DNA of 64,000 nt, taken from positions 186,001-250,000 of the forward strand of contig OX392538.1 in NCBI GenBank assembly GCA_947623455.1. Direction: 5' to 3'. The position numbers were made by a program, and so were the translations under genes. Below are positions 47,094 to 63,600 of the stretch, piece after piece. Position 1 is the stretch's first letter; every line of letters begins with the position of its first letter. The notes beneath the pieces are model-generated. The model made no database searches and was not told the DNA's origin. It saw nothing but the letters and a program-made list of their open reading frames with translations. This DNA comes from Mimachlamys varia (taxonomy: Eukaryota > Mollusca > Bivalvia > Pectinida > Pectinidae).

Positions 47094-50000
47094 GAGACAA
47101 CACATAGACAGGAAACACCAATAACAAAACGACATCACTGGAGACAACACATACACAGGAAACACCGATAACAAAATGATATCACTGGAGACAATACATA
47201 CACAGGAAACACAAATAACAAAACGATATCACTGGAGACAACACATACACAGGAAACACAAATAACAAAACGATATCACTGGAGACAGCACATACACAGG
47301 AAACACAAATAACAAAACGATATCACTGGAGACAACACATACACAGGAAACACCAATAACAAAATGATATCACAGAAGACAACACATTCACAGGAAACAC
47401 CAATAACAAATTGATATCACCGGAGACAACACATACACCGGAAACACCAATAACAAAACGATATCACTGGAGACAGCACATATACAGGAAACATCAATAA
47501 CAAAACGATATCACTGGAGACAGCACATACACAGGAAACACCAATAACAAAACGATATTACTGGAGACAGCACATACACAGGAAACACAAATAACAAAAC
47601 GATATCACTGGAGACAACACATACATAGGAAACACCAATAACAAAACGATATCACTGGAGACAACACATACACAGGAAACACCAATAACAAAACGATATC
47701 ACCGGAGACAACACATACACAGGAAACACCAATAACAAAACGATATCACTGGAGACAACACATACACAGGAAACACCAATAACAAAACGATATCACTGGA
47801 GACAACACATACACAGGAAACACCAATAACAAAACGATATCACTGGAAATAACACATACACAGGAAACACCAATAACAAAACGATATCACTGGAGACAAC
47901 ACATTCACAGGAAACAACAATAACAAAACGGCATCACTGGAGACAACACATTCACAGGAAACACCAATAACAAAACGATATCACTGGAGAGAACACATAC
48001 ACAGGAAACACCAATAACAAAACGATATCACTGGAGACAACACATTCACAGGAAACACCAATAACAAAACGACATCACTGGAGACAACACATACACAGGA
48101 AACACCAATAACAAAACGATATCACTGGAAATAACACATACATAGGAAACACCAATAACAAAACGATATCACTGGAAATAACACATACACAGGAAACACC
48201 AATAACAAAACGATATCACTGGAGACAACACATTCACAGGAAACACCAATAACAAAACGATATCACTGGAAATAACACATACACAGGAAACACCATTAAC
48301 AAAACGATATCACTGGAGACAACACATACACAGGAAACACCAATAACAAAACGAAATCACTGAAGACAACACATACACAGGAAACACCATTAACAAAACG
48401 ATATCACTGGAGACAACACATACACAGGAAACATCAATAACAAAACGATATCACTGGAGACAACAACTACACAGGAAACACCAATAACAAAACGAAATCA
48501 CTAGAGACAACACTTGCACAGGAAACACAAAAACATAACGATATCACTGGAGACAACACATAGACAGGAAACACCAATAACAAAACGACATCACTGGAGA
48601 CAACACACACACAGGAAACACCAATAACAAAACAATATCACTGGAGACAACACATTAACAGGAAACTCAAATAACAAACCGATATCACTGGAGACAAAAC
48701 ATTCACAGGAAACACCAATAACAAAACGATATCACTGGAGACAACACATACACAGGAAACACCAATAACAAAACGATATCACTCGAGACAACACATACAC
48801 AGAAAACACCAATAACATAACGATATCACTCGAGACAACACATACGCAGGAAACACAAATAACAAAACAATATCACTGGAGACAACACATACACAGGAAA
48901 CACCAATAACAAAACGATATCACCGGAGACAACACATACACAGGAAACACCAATAACAAAACGAAATCACTCGAGACAACACATACACAGGAAACACCAA
49001 TAACAAAACGATATCACTCGAGACAACACATACACAGGAAACACCAATAACAAAAACACATCACTGGAGACAACACATACACAGGAAACAGCAATAACAA
49101 AACGATATCACTGGAGACAACACATAGACAGGAAACACCAATAACATAACGATATCACTGGAGACAACACATACACAGGAAACACCAATAACATAACGAT
49201 ATCACTCGAGACAACACATACACAGGAAACACCAATAACAAAAACACATCACTGGAGACAACACATACACAGGAAACATCAATAACAAAACGATATTACT
49301 GGAGACAACACATACACAGGAAACATCATTAACAAAACGATATCACTGGAGACAACACATACACAGGAAACATCAATAACAAAACGATATTACTGGAGAC
49401 AACAACTACACAGGAAACACCAATAACAAAACGAAATCACTAGAGACAACACTTGCACAGGAAACACAAAAACAGAACGATATCACTGGAGACAACACAT
49501 ACACAGGAAACAACAATAACAAAACGATATCACTCGAGACAACACATACACAGGAAACACCAATAACAAAACGATATCACTGGAGACAACACATACACAG
49601 GAAACAACAATAACAAAACGACATCACTGGAGACAACACATACACAGGAAACACCAATAACAAAACGATATCACTGGAGACAACACGTATACAGGAAACA
49701 CCAATAACAAAATGATATCACTGGAGACAGCACATACACAGGAAACATCATTAACAAAATGATATTACTGGAGACAACACATACACAGGAAACACCAATT
49801 ACAAAACGATATCATTGGAGACAACACACACACAGGAAACACCAATAACAAAACGATATCACTGAAGACAACACATTAACAGGAAACTCAAATAACAAAC
49901 CGATATCACTGGAGACAAAACATACACAGGAAACGCCAATAACAAAACGACATCACTGGAGACAACACATACACAGGAAACACCAATAACAAAACGATAT

Positions 50001-50530
50001 CACTCGAGACAACACATACACAGAAAACACCAATAACATAACGATATCAATCGAGACAACACATACGCAGGAAACACAAGAACAAAAACAATATCACTGG
50101 AGACAACACATACACAGGAAACACCAATAACAAAACGATATCACCGGAGACAACACATACATAGGAAACACCAATAACAAAACGATATCACTGGAAATAA
50201 CACATACACAGGAAACAACAATAACAAAACGATATCACTGGAGACAACACATACACCGGAAACACCAATAACAAAACGATATCACTGGAGACAGCACATA
50301 CACAGGAAACATCAATAAGCAAACGATATCACTGGAGACAGCACATACACAGGAAACACCAATAACATAACGATATCACTGGAGACAACACATACACAGG
50401 AAACACCAATAACAAAACGATATCACTGGAGACAACACATTCACAGGAAACACCAATAACAAAACGATATCACTGGAGACAGCACATACACAGGAAACAC
50501 CAATAACATAACGATATCACTGGAGACAAC
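46930..50530. repeat. Long copy of 26.4-29.85 kb (offset about 20.5-20.7 kb)
   Basis: CACCGATAACAAAATG lies at 26,629 and 47,167 and CACTTGCACAGG at 27,978 and 48,516 (both 20,538 bp apart, 437 x 47 minus 1). ACAAGAACAAAAAC at 29,399 and 50,078, and CATCAATAAGC at 29,631 and 50,310, are both 20,679 bp apart (440 x 47 minus 1). Three units were therefore gained in this copy, most likely the repeated CATAACG/AAAAACACATC units at about 49,080-49,250. It matches 26-unit copy 1, not copies 2 or 3. Confidence 0.88.
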
Positions 50531-51499
50531 ACATACACAGGAAACACCAATAACAAAACGATATCACTGGAGACAACACATACACAGGAAACACCAATAA
50601 CAAAACGATGTCACTGGAGACAACACTTACACAGGAAACATCAATAACAAAACGATATCACTCGAGACAACACATACACAGGAAACACCAATAACAAAAC
50701 GATATCACTGGTGACAACAAATACACAGGAAACACCAATAACAAAACGATATCACTGGAGACAACACATAGACAGGAAACACCAATAACAAAACGATATC
50801 ACTGAAGACAACACATTCACAGGAAACACCAATAACAAATTGATTTCACCGGAGACAACACATTCACAGGAAACACCAATAACAAAACGATATCACTGGA
50901 GACAGCACATAAACAGGAAACACCAATAACAAAACGATATCACTGGAGACAACACATACACAGGAAACACCAATAACATAACGATATCACTGGAGACAGC
51001 ACATACACAGGAAACACCAATAACAAAACGATATCACTGGAGACAACACATACACAGGAAACACCAATAACAAAACGATATCACTGGAGACAGCACATAC
51101 ACAGGAAACACCAATAACAAAACGATATCACTGGAGACAGCACATACACAGGAAACACCAATAACATAACGATATCACTGGAGACAACACATACACAGGA
51201 AACACCAATAACAAAACGATATCACTGGAGACAACACATTCACAGGAAACACCAATAACAAAACGATATCACTGGAGACAGCACATACACAGGAAATACC
51301 AATAACATAACGATATCACTGGAGACAACACATACACAGGAAACACCAATAACAAAACGATATCACTGGAGACAACAAATACACAGGAAACACCAATAAC
51401 AAAACGATATCACTGGAGACAACACATAGACAGGAAACACCAATAACAAAACGACATCACTGGAGACAACACATACACAGGAAACACCAATAACAAAAC

Positions 51500-54400
51500 G
51501 ATATCACTGGAGACAACACATAGACAGGAAACACCAATAACAAAACGATATCACTGGAGACAACACATTCACAGGAAACACCAATAACAAAACGATATCA
51601 CTGAAGACAGCACATACACAGGAAACACCAATAACAAAACGATATCACTGGAGACAATACATACACAGGAAACACAAATAACAAAACGATATCACTGGAG
51701 ACAGCACATACACAGGAAACACCATTAACAAAATGATATCGCAGGAGACACCACATTCACAGGAAACACCAATAACAAATTGATATCACCGGAGACAACA
51801 CATACACCGGAAACACCAATAACAAAACGATATCACCGGAGACAACACATACACAGGAAACACCAATAACAAAACGATATCACTGGAGACAACACATTCA
51901 CAGGAAACAACAATAACAAAACGACATCACTGGAGACAACACATACACAGGAAACACCAATAACAAAACGATATCACTCGAGACAACACATACACAGGAA
52001 ACACCAAAAGCAAAACGATATCACCGGAGACAACACATGCACCGGAAACACCAATAACAAAAAGACATCACTGGAGACAACACATACACAGGAAACACCA
52101 ATAACAAAACGATATCACTGGAGACAACACATACACAGGAAACACCAATAACAAAACGATATCACTGGAAATAACACATACATAGGAAACACCAATAACA
52201 AAACGATATCACTGGAGACAGCACATACACAGGAAACACCAATAACAAAACGATATCACTGGAGACAGCACATACACAGGAAACACCAATAACATAACGA
52301 TATCACTGGAGACAACACATACACAGGAAACACCAATAACAAAACGATATCACTGGAGACAACACATTCACAGGAAACACCAATAACAAAACGATATCAC
52401 TGGAGACAGCACATACACAGGAAACACCAATAACATAACGATATCACTGGAGACAACACATACACAGGAAACACCAATAACAAAACGATATCACTGGAGA
52501 CAACAAATACACAGGAAACACCATTAACAAAACGATATCACTGGAGACAACACATAGACAGGAAACACCAATAACAAAACGACATCACTGGAGACAACAC
52601 ATACACAGGAAACACCGATAACAAAATGATATCACTGGAGACAATACATACACAGGAAACACAAATAACAAAACGATATCACTGGAGACAGCACATACAC
52701 AGGAAACACCAATAACAAAACAATATCACTGGAGACAACACATACACAGGAAACACCAATAACAAAACGATATCAAAGAAGACAACACATTCACAGGAAA
52801 CACCAATAACAAATTGATATCACCGGAGACAACACATACACCGGAAACACCAATAACAAAACGATATCACTGGAGACAGCACATACACAGGAAACACCAA
52901 TAACAAAACGATATCACTGGAAATAACACATACACAGGAAACACCAATAACAAAACGATATCACTGGAGACAACACATTCACAGGAAACACCAATAACAA
53001 AACGACATCACTGGAGACAACACATACACAGGAAACACCAATAACAAAACGATATCACTCGAGACAACACATACACAGGAAACACCAAAAGCAAAACGAT
53101 ATCACCGGAGACAACACATACACAGGAAACACCAATAACAAAACGACATCACTGGAGACAACACATACACAGGAAACACCAATAACAAAACGATATCACT
53201 CGAGACAACACATACACAGGAAACACCAATAACAAAACGATATCACCGGAGATAACACATAGACAGGAAACAACAATAACAAAACGATATCACTGGAGAC
53301 AACACATACACCGGAAACACCAATAACATAACGATATCACTGGAGACAACACATACATAGGAAACACCAATAACAAAACGATATCACTGGAGACAACACA
53401 TACACAGGAAACATCAATAACAAAACGATATTACTGGAGACAACAACTACACAGGAAACACCAATAACAAAACGATATCACTGGAGACAACACATAGACA
53501 GGAAACACCAATAACAAAACGATATCACTGGAGACAACACATACACCGGAAACACCAATAACATAACGATATCACTGGAGACAACACATACACAGGAAAC
53601 ATCAATAACAAAACGATATTACTGGAGACAACACATACACAGGAAACACCATTAACAAAACGATATCACTGGAGACAACACATACACAGGAAACATCAAT
53701 AACAAAACGATATTACTGGAGACAACAACTACACAGGAAACACCAATAACAAAACGAAATCACTAGAGACAACACTTGCACAGGAAACACAAAAACATAA
53801 CGAAATCACTGGAGACAACACATAGACAGGAAACACCAATAACAAAACGACATCACTGGAGACAACACATACACAGGAAACACCAATAACAAAACGATAT
53901 CACTGGAGATAACACATACACAGGAAACACCAATAACAAAACGATATCACTGGAGACAACACATACACAGGAAACACCAATAACAGAACGATATCACTGG
54001 AGACAACACATACACAGGAAACACCAATAACAGAACGATATCACTGGAGACAACACGTATACAGGAAACACCAATAACAAAATGATATCACTGGAGACAA
54101 CACATACACAGAAAACACCAATAACAAAACGATATCACTGGAGACAGCACATACACAGGAAACATCAATAACAAAACAATATTACTGGAGACAACACATA
54201 CACAGAAAACACCAATAACAAATCGATATCACCGGAGACAACACATACACATGAAACTCAAATAACAAAACGATATCATTGGAGACAACACACACACAGG
54301 AAACACCAATAACAAAACGATATCACTGGAGACAACACATTAACAGGAAACTCAAATAACAAACCGATATCACTGGAGACAAAACATACACAGGAAACAC

Positions 54401-55450
54401 CAATAACAAAACGACATCACTGGAGACAACACATACACAGGAAACACCAATAACAAAACGATATCACTCAAGACAACACATACACAGGAAACACCAATAA
54501 CATAACGATATCACTCGAGACAACACATACGCAGGAAACACAAATAACAAAACAATATCACTGGAGACAACACATACACAGGAAACACCAATAACAAAAC
54601 GATATCACCGGAGACAACACATACACAGGAAACACCAATAACAAAACGAAATCACTCGAGACAACACATACACAGGAAACACCAATAACAAAACGATATC
54701 ACTCGAGACAACACATACACAGGAAACACCAATAGCAAAACGATATCACCGGAGACAACACATACACAGGAAACACCAATAACAAAAAGACATCACTGGA
54801 GACAACACATACACAGGAAACACCAATAACAAAACGATATCACTGGAGACAACACATACACCGGAAACACCAATAACAAAACGATATCACTGGAGACAAC
54901 ACGTACACCGGAAACACCAATAACAAAACGATATCACTGGTGACAACACATACACAGGAAACACCAATAACAAAACGATATTACTGGAGACAACACATAC
55001 ACCGGAAACACCAATAACAAAACGATATCACTGGTGACAACACATACACAGGAAACACCAATAACAAAACGATATCACTGGAGACAACACATACACAGGA
55101 AACACCAATAACAAAACGATATCACTGGAGACAGCACATACACAGGAAACACCAATAACATAACGATATCACTGGAGACAACACATACACAGGAAACACC
55201 AATAACAAAACGATATCACTGGAGACAACACATTCACAGGAAACACCAATAACAAAACGATATCACTGGAGACAGCACATACACAGGAAACACCAATAAC
55301 ATAACGATATCACTGGAGACAACACATACACAGGAAACACCAATATCAAAACGATATCACTGGAGACAACAAATACACAGGAAACACCAATAACAAAACG
55401 ATATCACTGGAGACAACACATAGACAGGAAACACCAATAACAAAACGACA
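51500..55450. repeat. Long copy of 35.7-39.6 kb
   Basis: Same unit order at a constant 15,838-bp offset. Private substitutions include ATATCGCAGGAGAC near 51,737, CACTCAAGACAAC near 54,467 and CAATATCAAAACG near 55,343. It directly follows the copy of 26.4-29.85 kb, so two segments from separate places now lie side by side. Confidence 0.88.
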
Positions 55451-57099
55451 TCACTGGAGACAACACATACACAGGAAACACCAATAACAAAACGATATCA
55501 CTGGAGACAACACATACACAGGAAACACCAATAACAAAACGATATCACTCGAGACAACACATACACAGGAAACACCAATAACAAAACGATATCACTGGAG
55601 ACAACACATACACAGGAAACACCAATAACAAAACGATATCACTGGAGACAACACATACACAGGAAACACCAATAACAAAACGATATCACTGGAGACAACA
55701 AATACACAGGAAACACCAATAACAAAACGATACCACTGGAGACAGCACATACACAGGAAACACCAATAACAAAAACACATCACTGGAGACAACACATACA
55801 CAGGAAACACCAATAACAAAACGATATCACTGGAGACAGCACATACACAGGAAACACCAATAACAAGACGATATCACTGGAGACAGCACATACACAGGAA
55901 ACACCAATAACAAAACGATATCACTGGAGACAACACATTCACAGGAAACACCAATAACAAAACGATATCACTGGAAATAACACATACACAGGAAACACCA
56001 ATAACAAAAGGATATCACTGGAGACAACACATTCACAGGAAACACCATTAACAAAACGATATCACTGGAGACAACACATACACAGGAAACACCAATAACA
56101 AAACGATATCACTGGAGACAATACATACACAGGAAACACAAATAACAAAACGATATCACTGGAGACAGCACATACACAGGAAACACCATTAACAAAATGA
56201 TATCACAGGAGACACCACATTCACAGGAAACACCAATAACAAATTGATATCACCGGAGACAACACATACACCGGAAACACCAATAACAAACCGATATCAC
56301 TGGAGACAGCACATACACAGGAAACACCAATAACAAAATGATATCACTGGTGACAACACATACACAGGAAACACCAATAACAAAACGATATCACTGGAGA
56401 CAGCACATACACAGGAAACACCAATAACAAAACGACATCACTGGAGACAACACATACACAGGAAACACCAATAACAAAACGATATCACTCGAGACAACAC
56501 ATTCACAGGAAACAACAATAACAAAACGACATCACTGGAGACAACACATACACAGGAAACACCAATAACAAAACGATATCACTCGAGACAACACATACAC
56601 AGGAAACACCAAAAGCAAAACGATATCACCGGAGACAACACATACACCGGAAACACCAATAACAAAAAGACATCACTGGAGACAACACATACACAGGAAA
56701 CACCAATAACAAAACGATATCACTGGAGACAACACATACACAGGAAATACCAATAACAAAACGATATCACTGGAGACAACACATACACAGAAAACACCAA
56801 TAACAAAACGATATCACTGGAGACAACACATACACCGGAAACACCAATAACAAAACGATATCACTGGAAATAACACATACATAGGAAACACCAATAACAA
56901 AACGATATCTCTGGAGACAACACATTCACAGGAAACACCAATAACAAAACGATATCACTGGAGACAGCACATACACTGGAAACACCAATAACATAACGAT
57001 ATCACTGGAGACAACAAATACACAGGAAACACCAATAACAAAACGATATCACTGGAGACAACACATAGACAGGAAACAACAATAACAAAACGATATCAC

Positions 57100-57130
57100 T
57101 GGAGACAACACATATGGACAGGAAACACCA
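57100..57130. repeat. 49-bp marker unit (ACATATGGACAGG), copy 3
   Basis: Same insertion and flanks as the other two. It lies 10,668 bp (227 x 47 minus 1) after copy 2; the -1 is the net of the odd-length units between them. Confidence 0.92.
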
Positions 57131-58439
57131 ATAACAAAACGATATCACTGGAAATAACACATACACAGGAAACACCAATAACAAAACGATATCACTGGAG
57201 ACAGCACATACACAGGAAACACCAATAACAAAACGATATCACTGGAGACAGCACATACACAGGAAACACCAATAACATAACGATATCACTGGAGACAACA
57301 CATACACAGGAAACACCAATAACAAAACGATATCACTGGAGACAACACATTCACAGGAAACACCAATAACAAAACGATATCACTGGAGACAGCACATACA
57401 CAGGAAACACCAATAACATAACGATATCACTGGAGACAACACATAGACAGGAAACAACAATAACAAAACGATATCACTGGAGACAACACATAGACAGGAA
57501 ACACCAATAACAAAACGATATCACTGGAAATAACACATACACAGGAAACACCAATAACAAAACGATATCACTGGAGACAACACATTCACAGGAAACACCA
57601 ATAACAAAACGACATCACTGGAGACAACACATACACAGGAAACACCAATAACAAAACGATATCACTCGAGACAACACATACACAGGAAACACCAAAAGCA
57701 AAACGATATCACCGGAGACAACACATACACAGGAAACACCAATAACAAAACAACATCACTGGAGACAACACATACACAGAAAACACCAATAACAAAACGA
57801 TATCACTCGAGACAACACATACACAGGAAACACCAATAACAAAACGATATCACCGGAGACAACACATACACAGGAAACATCAATAACAAAACGATATTAC
57901 TGGAGACAACACATACACAGGAAACACCATTAACAAAACGATATCACTGGAGACAACACATACACAGGAAACATCAATAACAAAACGATATTACTGCAGA
58001 CAACAACTACACAGGAAACACCAATAACAAAACGAAATCACTAGAGACAACACTTGCACAGGAAACACAAAAACATAACGATATCACTGGAGACAACACA
58101 TAGACAGGAAACAACAATAACAAAACGACATCACTGGAGACAACACATACACAGGAAACACCAATAACAAAACGTTATCACTGAAGACAACACATACACA
58201 GGAAACACCAATAACAAAACGATATCACTGGAGACAACACATAGACATGAAACACCAATAACAAAACGATATCACTGAAGACAACACATACACAGGAAAC
58301 ACCAATAACAAAACGATATCACTGGAGACAACACGTATACAGGAAACACCAATAACAAAATGATATCACTGGAGACAGCACATACACAGGAAACATCATT
58401 AACAAAATGATATTACTGGAGACAACACATACACAGGAA

Positions 58440-61020
58440 ACATCAATTACAAAACGATATCACTGGAGACAGCACATACACAGAAAACACCAATAACAAA
58501 ACGATATCACTGGAGACAACACATACACAGGAAACACCAATAACAAATCGATATCACCGGAGACAACACATTCACATGAAACTCAAATAACAAAACGATA
58601 TCATTGGAGACAACACACACACAGGAAACACCAATAACAAAACGATATCACTGGAGACAACACATTAACAGGAAACTCAAATAACAAACCGATATCACTG
58701 GAGACAAAACATACACAGGAAACACCAATAACAAAACGACATCACTGGAGACAACACATACACAGGAAACACCAATAACAAAACGATATCACTGGAGACA
58801 ACACATACACAGAAAACACCAATAACATAACGACATCACTCGAGACAACACATACGCAGGAAACACAAATAACAAAACAATATCACTGGAGACAACACAT
58901 ACACAGGAAACACCAATAACAAAACGATATGACCGGAGACAACACATACAAAGGAAACACCAATAACAAAACGAAATCACTCGAGACAACACATACACAG
59001 GAAACACCAATAACAAAACGATATCACTGGAGACAACACATACACAGGAAACACCAATAGCAAAACGATATCACCGGAGACAACACATACACAGGAAACA
59101 CCAATAACAAAAAGACATCACTGGAGACAACACATACACAGGAACACCAATAACAAAACGATATCACTGGAGACAACACATACACAGGAAACACCAATAA
59201 CAAAACGATATCACTGGAGACAGCACATACACAGGAAACACCAATAACAAAAAGACATCACTGGAGACAACACATACACAGGAACACCAATAACAAAACG
59301 ATATTACTAGAGACAACACATAGACAGGAAACACCAATAACAAAACGATATTACTGGAGACAACAACTACACAGGAAACACCAATAACAAATTGATATCA
59401 CCAGAGACAACACATACACAGGAAACACCAATAACATAACGATATCACTGGAGACAGCACATACACCGGAAACACCAATAACAAAACGATATCACTGGAG
59501 ACAGCACATACACCGGAAACACCAATAACAAAACGATATCACTGGTGACAACACATACACAGGAAACACCAATAACAAAACGATATCACTGGAGACAACA
59601 CATACACCGGAAACAACAATAACAAAACGATATCACTGGAAATAACACATACACCGGAAACACCAATAACAAAACGATATCACTGGAAATAACACATACA
59701 TAGGAAACACCAATAACAAAACGATATCACTGGAGACAGCACATACACAGGAAACACCAATAACATAACGATATCACTGGAGACAACACATACACAGGAA
59801 ACACCAATAACAAAACGATATCACTGGAGACAACACATACACAGGAAACTCAAATAACATAACGATATCACTGGAGACAACACATACACAGGAAACACCA
59901 ATAACAAAACGATATCACTGGAGACAACACATTCACAGGAAACACCAATAACAAAACGATATCACTGGAGACAGCACATACACAGGAAACACCAATAACA
60001 TAACGATATCACTGGAGACAACACATACACAGGAAACACCAATAACAAAACGATATCACTGGAGACAACACATTCACAGGAAACACCAATAACAAAACGA
60101 TATCACTGGAGACAGCACATACACAGGAAACACCAATAACATAACGATATCACTGGAGACAACACATACACAGGAAACACCAATAACAAAACGATATCAC
60201 TGGAGACAACAAATACACAGGAAACACCAATAACAAAACGATATCACTCGAGACAACACATACACAGGAAACACCAAAAGCAAAACGATATCACCGGAGA
60301 CAACACATACACAGGAAACACCAATAACAAAAACACATCACTGGAGACAACACATACACAGGAAACACCAATAACAAAACGATATCACCGGAGACAGCAC
60401 ATACACAGGAAACACCAATAACAAAACGATATCACTGGAGACAACACATACACAGGAAACACCAATAACAAAACGATATCACTGGAGACAACACATACAC
60501 AGGAAACACCAATAACAAAACGATATCACTGGAGACAACACATACACAGGACACATCAATAACAAAACGATATTACTGGAGACAACACATAGACAGGAAA
60601 CACCAATAACAAAACGATATCACTGGAGACAGCACATACACAGGAAACACCAATAACATAACGATATCACTGGAGACAACACATACACAGGAAACACCAA
60701 TAACAAAACGATATCACTGGATACAACAAATACACAGGAAACACCAATAACAAAACGATATCACTCGAGACAACACATACACAGGAAACACCAAAAGCAA
60801 AACGATATCACCGGAGACAACATATACACAGGAAACACCAATAACAAAAACACATCACTGGAGACAACACATACACAGGAAACACCAATAACAAAACGAT
60901 ATCACTGGAGACAACACATACACAGGACATCAATAACAAAACGATATCACTGGAGACAACAAATACACAGGAAACACCAATAACAAAACGATATCACTGG
61001 AGACAACACATACACCGGAA
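58440..61020. repeat. 55-unit (2,581-bp) higher-order repeat, copy 1 of 2
   Basis: ACATTCACATGAAACTC at about 58,571 and 61,152, and GATATGACCGG at about 58,928 and 61,509, give 2,581 bp. That is 55 x 47 minus 4, accounted for by GGAACACC deletions at 59,141 and 59,281 (-1 each) and ACAGGACATCAATAAC at 60,921 (-2). Confidence 0.88.
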
Positions 61021-63600
61021 ACACCAATAACAAAACGATATCACTGGAAATAACACATACACAGAAAACACCAATAACAAAACGATATCACTGGAGACAA
61101 CACATACACAGGAAACACCAATAACAAATCGATATCACCGGAGACAACACATTCACATGAAACTCAAATAACAAAACGATATCATTGGCGACAACACACA
61201 CACAGGAAACACCAATAACAAAACGATATCACCGGAGACAACACATTAACAGGAAACTCAAATAACAAACCGATATCACTGTAGACAAAACATACACAGG
61301 AAACACCAATAACAAAACGACATCACTGGAGACAACACATACACAGGAAACACCAATAACAAAACGATATCACTGGAGACAACACATACACAGAAAACAC
61401 CAATAACATAACGACATCACTCGAGACAACACATACGCAGGAAACACTAATAACAAAACAATATCACTGGAGACAACACATACACAGGAAACACCAATAA
61501 CAAAACGATATGACCGGAGACAACACATACACAGGAAACACCAATAACAAAACGAAATCACTCGAGACAACACATACACAGGAAACACCAATAACAAAAC
61601 GATATCACTGGAGACAACACATACACAGGAAACACCAATAACAAAACGATATCACCGGAGACAACACATACACAGGAAACACCAATAACAAAAAGACATC
61701 ACTGGAGACAACACATACACAGGAACACCAATAACAAAACGATATCACTGGAGACAGCACATACACAGGAAACACCAATAACAAAACGATATCACTGGAG
61801 ACAGCACATACACAGGAAACACCAATAACAAAAAGACATCACTGGAGACAACACATACACAGGAACACCAATAACAAAACGATATTACTAGAGACAACAC
61901 ATAGACAGGAAACACCAATAACAAAACGATATTACTGGAGACAACAACTACACAGGAAACACCAATAACAAATTGATATCACCAGAGACAACACATACAC
62001 AGGAAACACCAATAACATAACGATATCACTGGAGACAGCACATACACCGGAAACACCAATAACAAAACGATATCACTGGAGACAGCACATACACCGGAAA
62101 CACCAATAACAAAACGATATCACTGGTGACAACACATACACAGGAAACACCAATAACAAAACGATATCACTGGAGACAACACATACACCGGAAACACCAA
62201 TAACAAAACGATATCACTGGAAATAACACATACACCGGAAACACCAATAACAAAACGATATCACTGGAAATAACACATACATAGGAAACACCAATAACAA
62301 AACGATATCACTGGAGACAACACATTCACAGGAAACACCAATAACAAAATGATATCACTGGAGACAACACATACACAGGAAACACCAATAACATAACGAT
62401 ATCACTGGAGACAACACATACACAGGAAACACCAATAACATAACGATATCACTGGAGACAACACATACACAGGAAACACCAATAACAAAACGATATCACT
62501 GGAGACAACACATACACAGGAAACTTAAATAACATAACGATATCACTGGAGAAAACACATACACAGGAAACACCAATAACAAAACGATATCACTGGAGAC
62601 AACACATTCACAGGAAACACCAATAACAAAACGATATCACTGGAGACAGCACATACACAGGAAACACCAATAACATAACGATATCACTGGAGACAACACA
62701 TACACAGGAAACACCAATAACAAAACGATATCACTGGAGACAACACATTCACAGGAAACACCAATAACAAAACGATATCACTGGAGACAGCACATACACA
62801 GGAAACACCAATAACATAACGATATCACTGGAGACAACACATACACAGGAAACACCAATAACAAAACGATATCACTGGAGACAACAAATACACAGGAAAC
62901 ACCAATAACAAAACGATATCACTCGAGACAACACATACACAGGAAACACCAAAAGCAAAACGATATCACCGGAGACAACACATACACAGGAAACACCAAT
63001 AACAAAAACACATCACTGGAGACAACACATACACAGGAAACACCAATAACAAAACGATATCACCGGAGACAGCACATACACAGGAAACACCAATAACAAA
63101 ACGATATCACTGGAGACAACACATACACAGGAAACACCAATAACAAAACGATATCACTGGAGACAACACATACACAGGAAACACCAATAACAAAACGATA
63201 TCACTGGAGACAACACATACACAGGACACATCAATAACAAAACGATATTACTGGAGACAACACATAGACAGGAAACACCAATAACAAAACGATATCACTG
63301 GAGACAACACATACACAGGAAACACCAATAACAAAACAATATCACTGGAGACAACACATACACAGGAAACATCAATAGCAAAACGATATTACTGGAGACA
63401 ACACATACACAGGAAACACCAATAACAAAACGATATCACTGGAGACAACACATACACAGGAAACATCAATAACAAAACGATATTACTGGAGACAACAACT
63501 ACACAGGAAACACCAATAACAAAACGAAATCACTAGAGACAACACTTGCACAGGAAACACAAAAACATAACGATATCACTGGAGACAACACATAGACAGG
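61021..63600. repeat. 55- to 57-unit higher-order repeat, copy 2 of 2
   Basis: Repeats the block before it, including both GGAACACC deletions (61,721 and 61,861). Later the offset rises to 2,675 bp (57 x 47 minus 4), as with ACAGGACACATC at about 60,547 and 63,221. This copy has therefore gained two units, in the CATAACG run near 62,340-62,460. It has private GATATCACTGTAGAC near 61,280 and ATTGGCGACAAC near 61,186. Confidence 0.85.
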
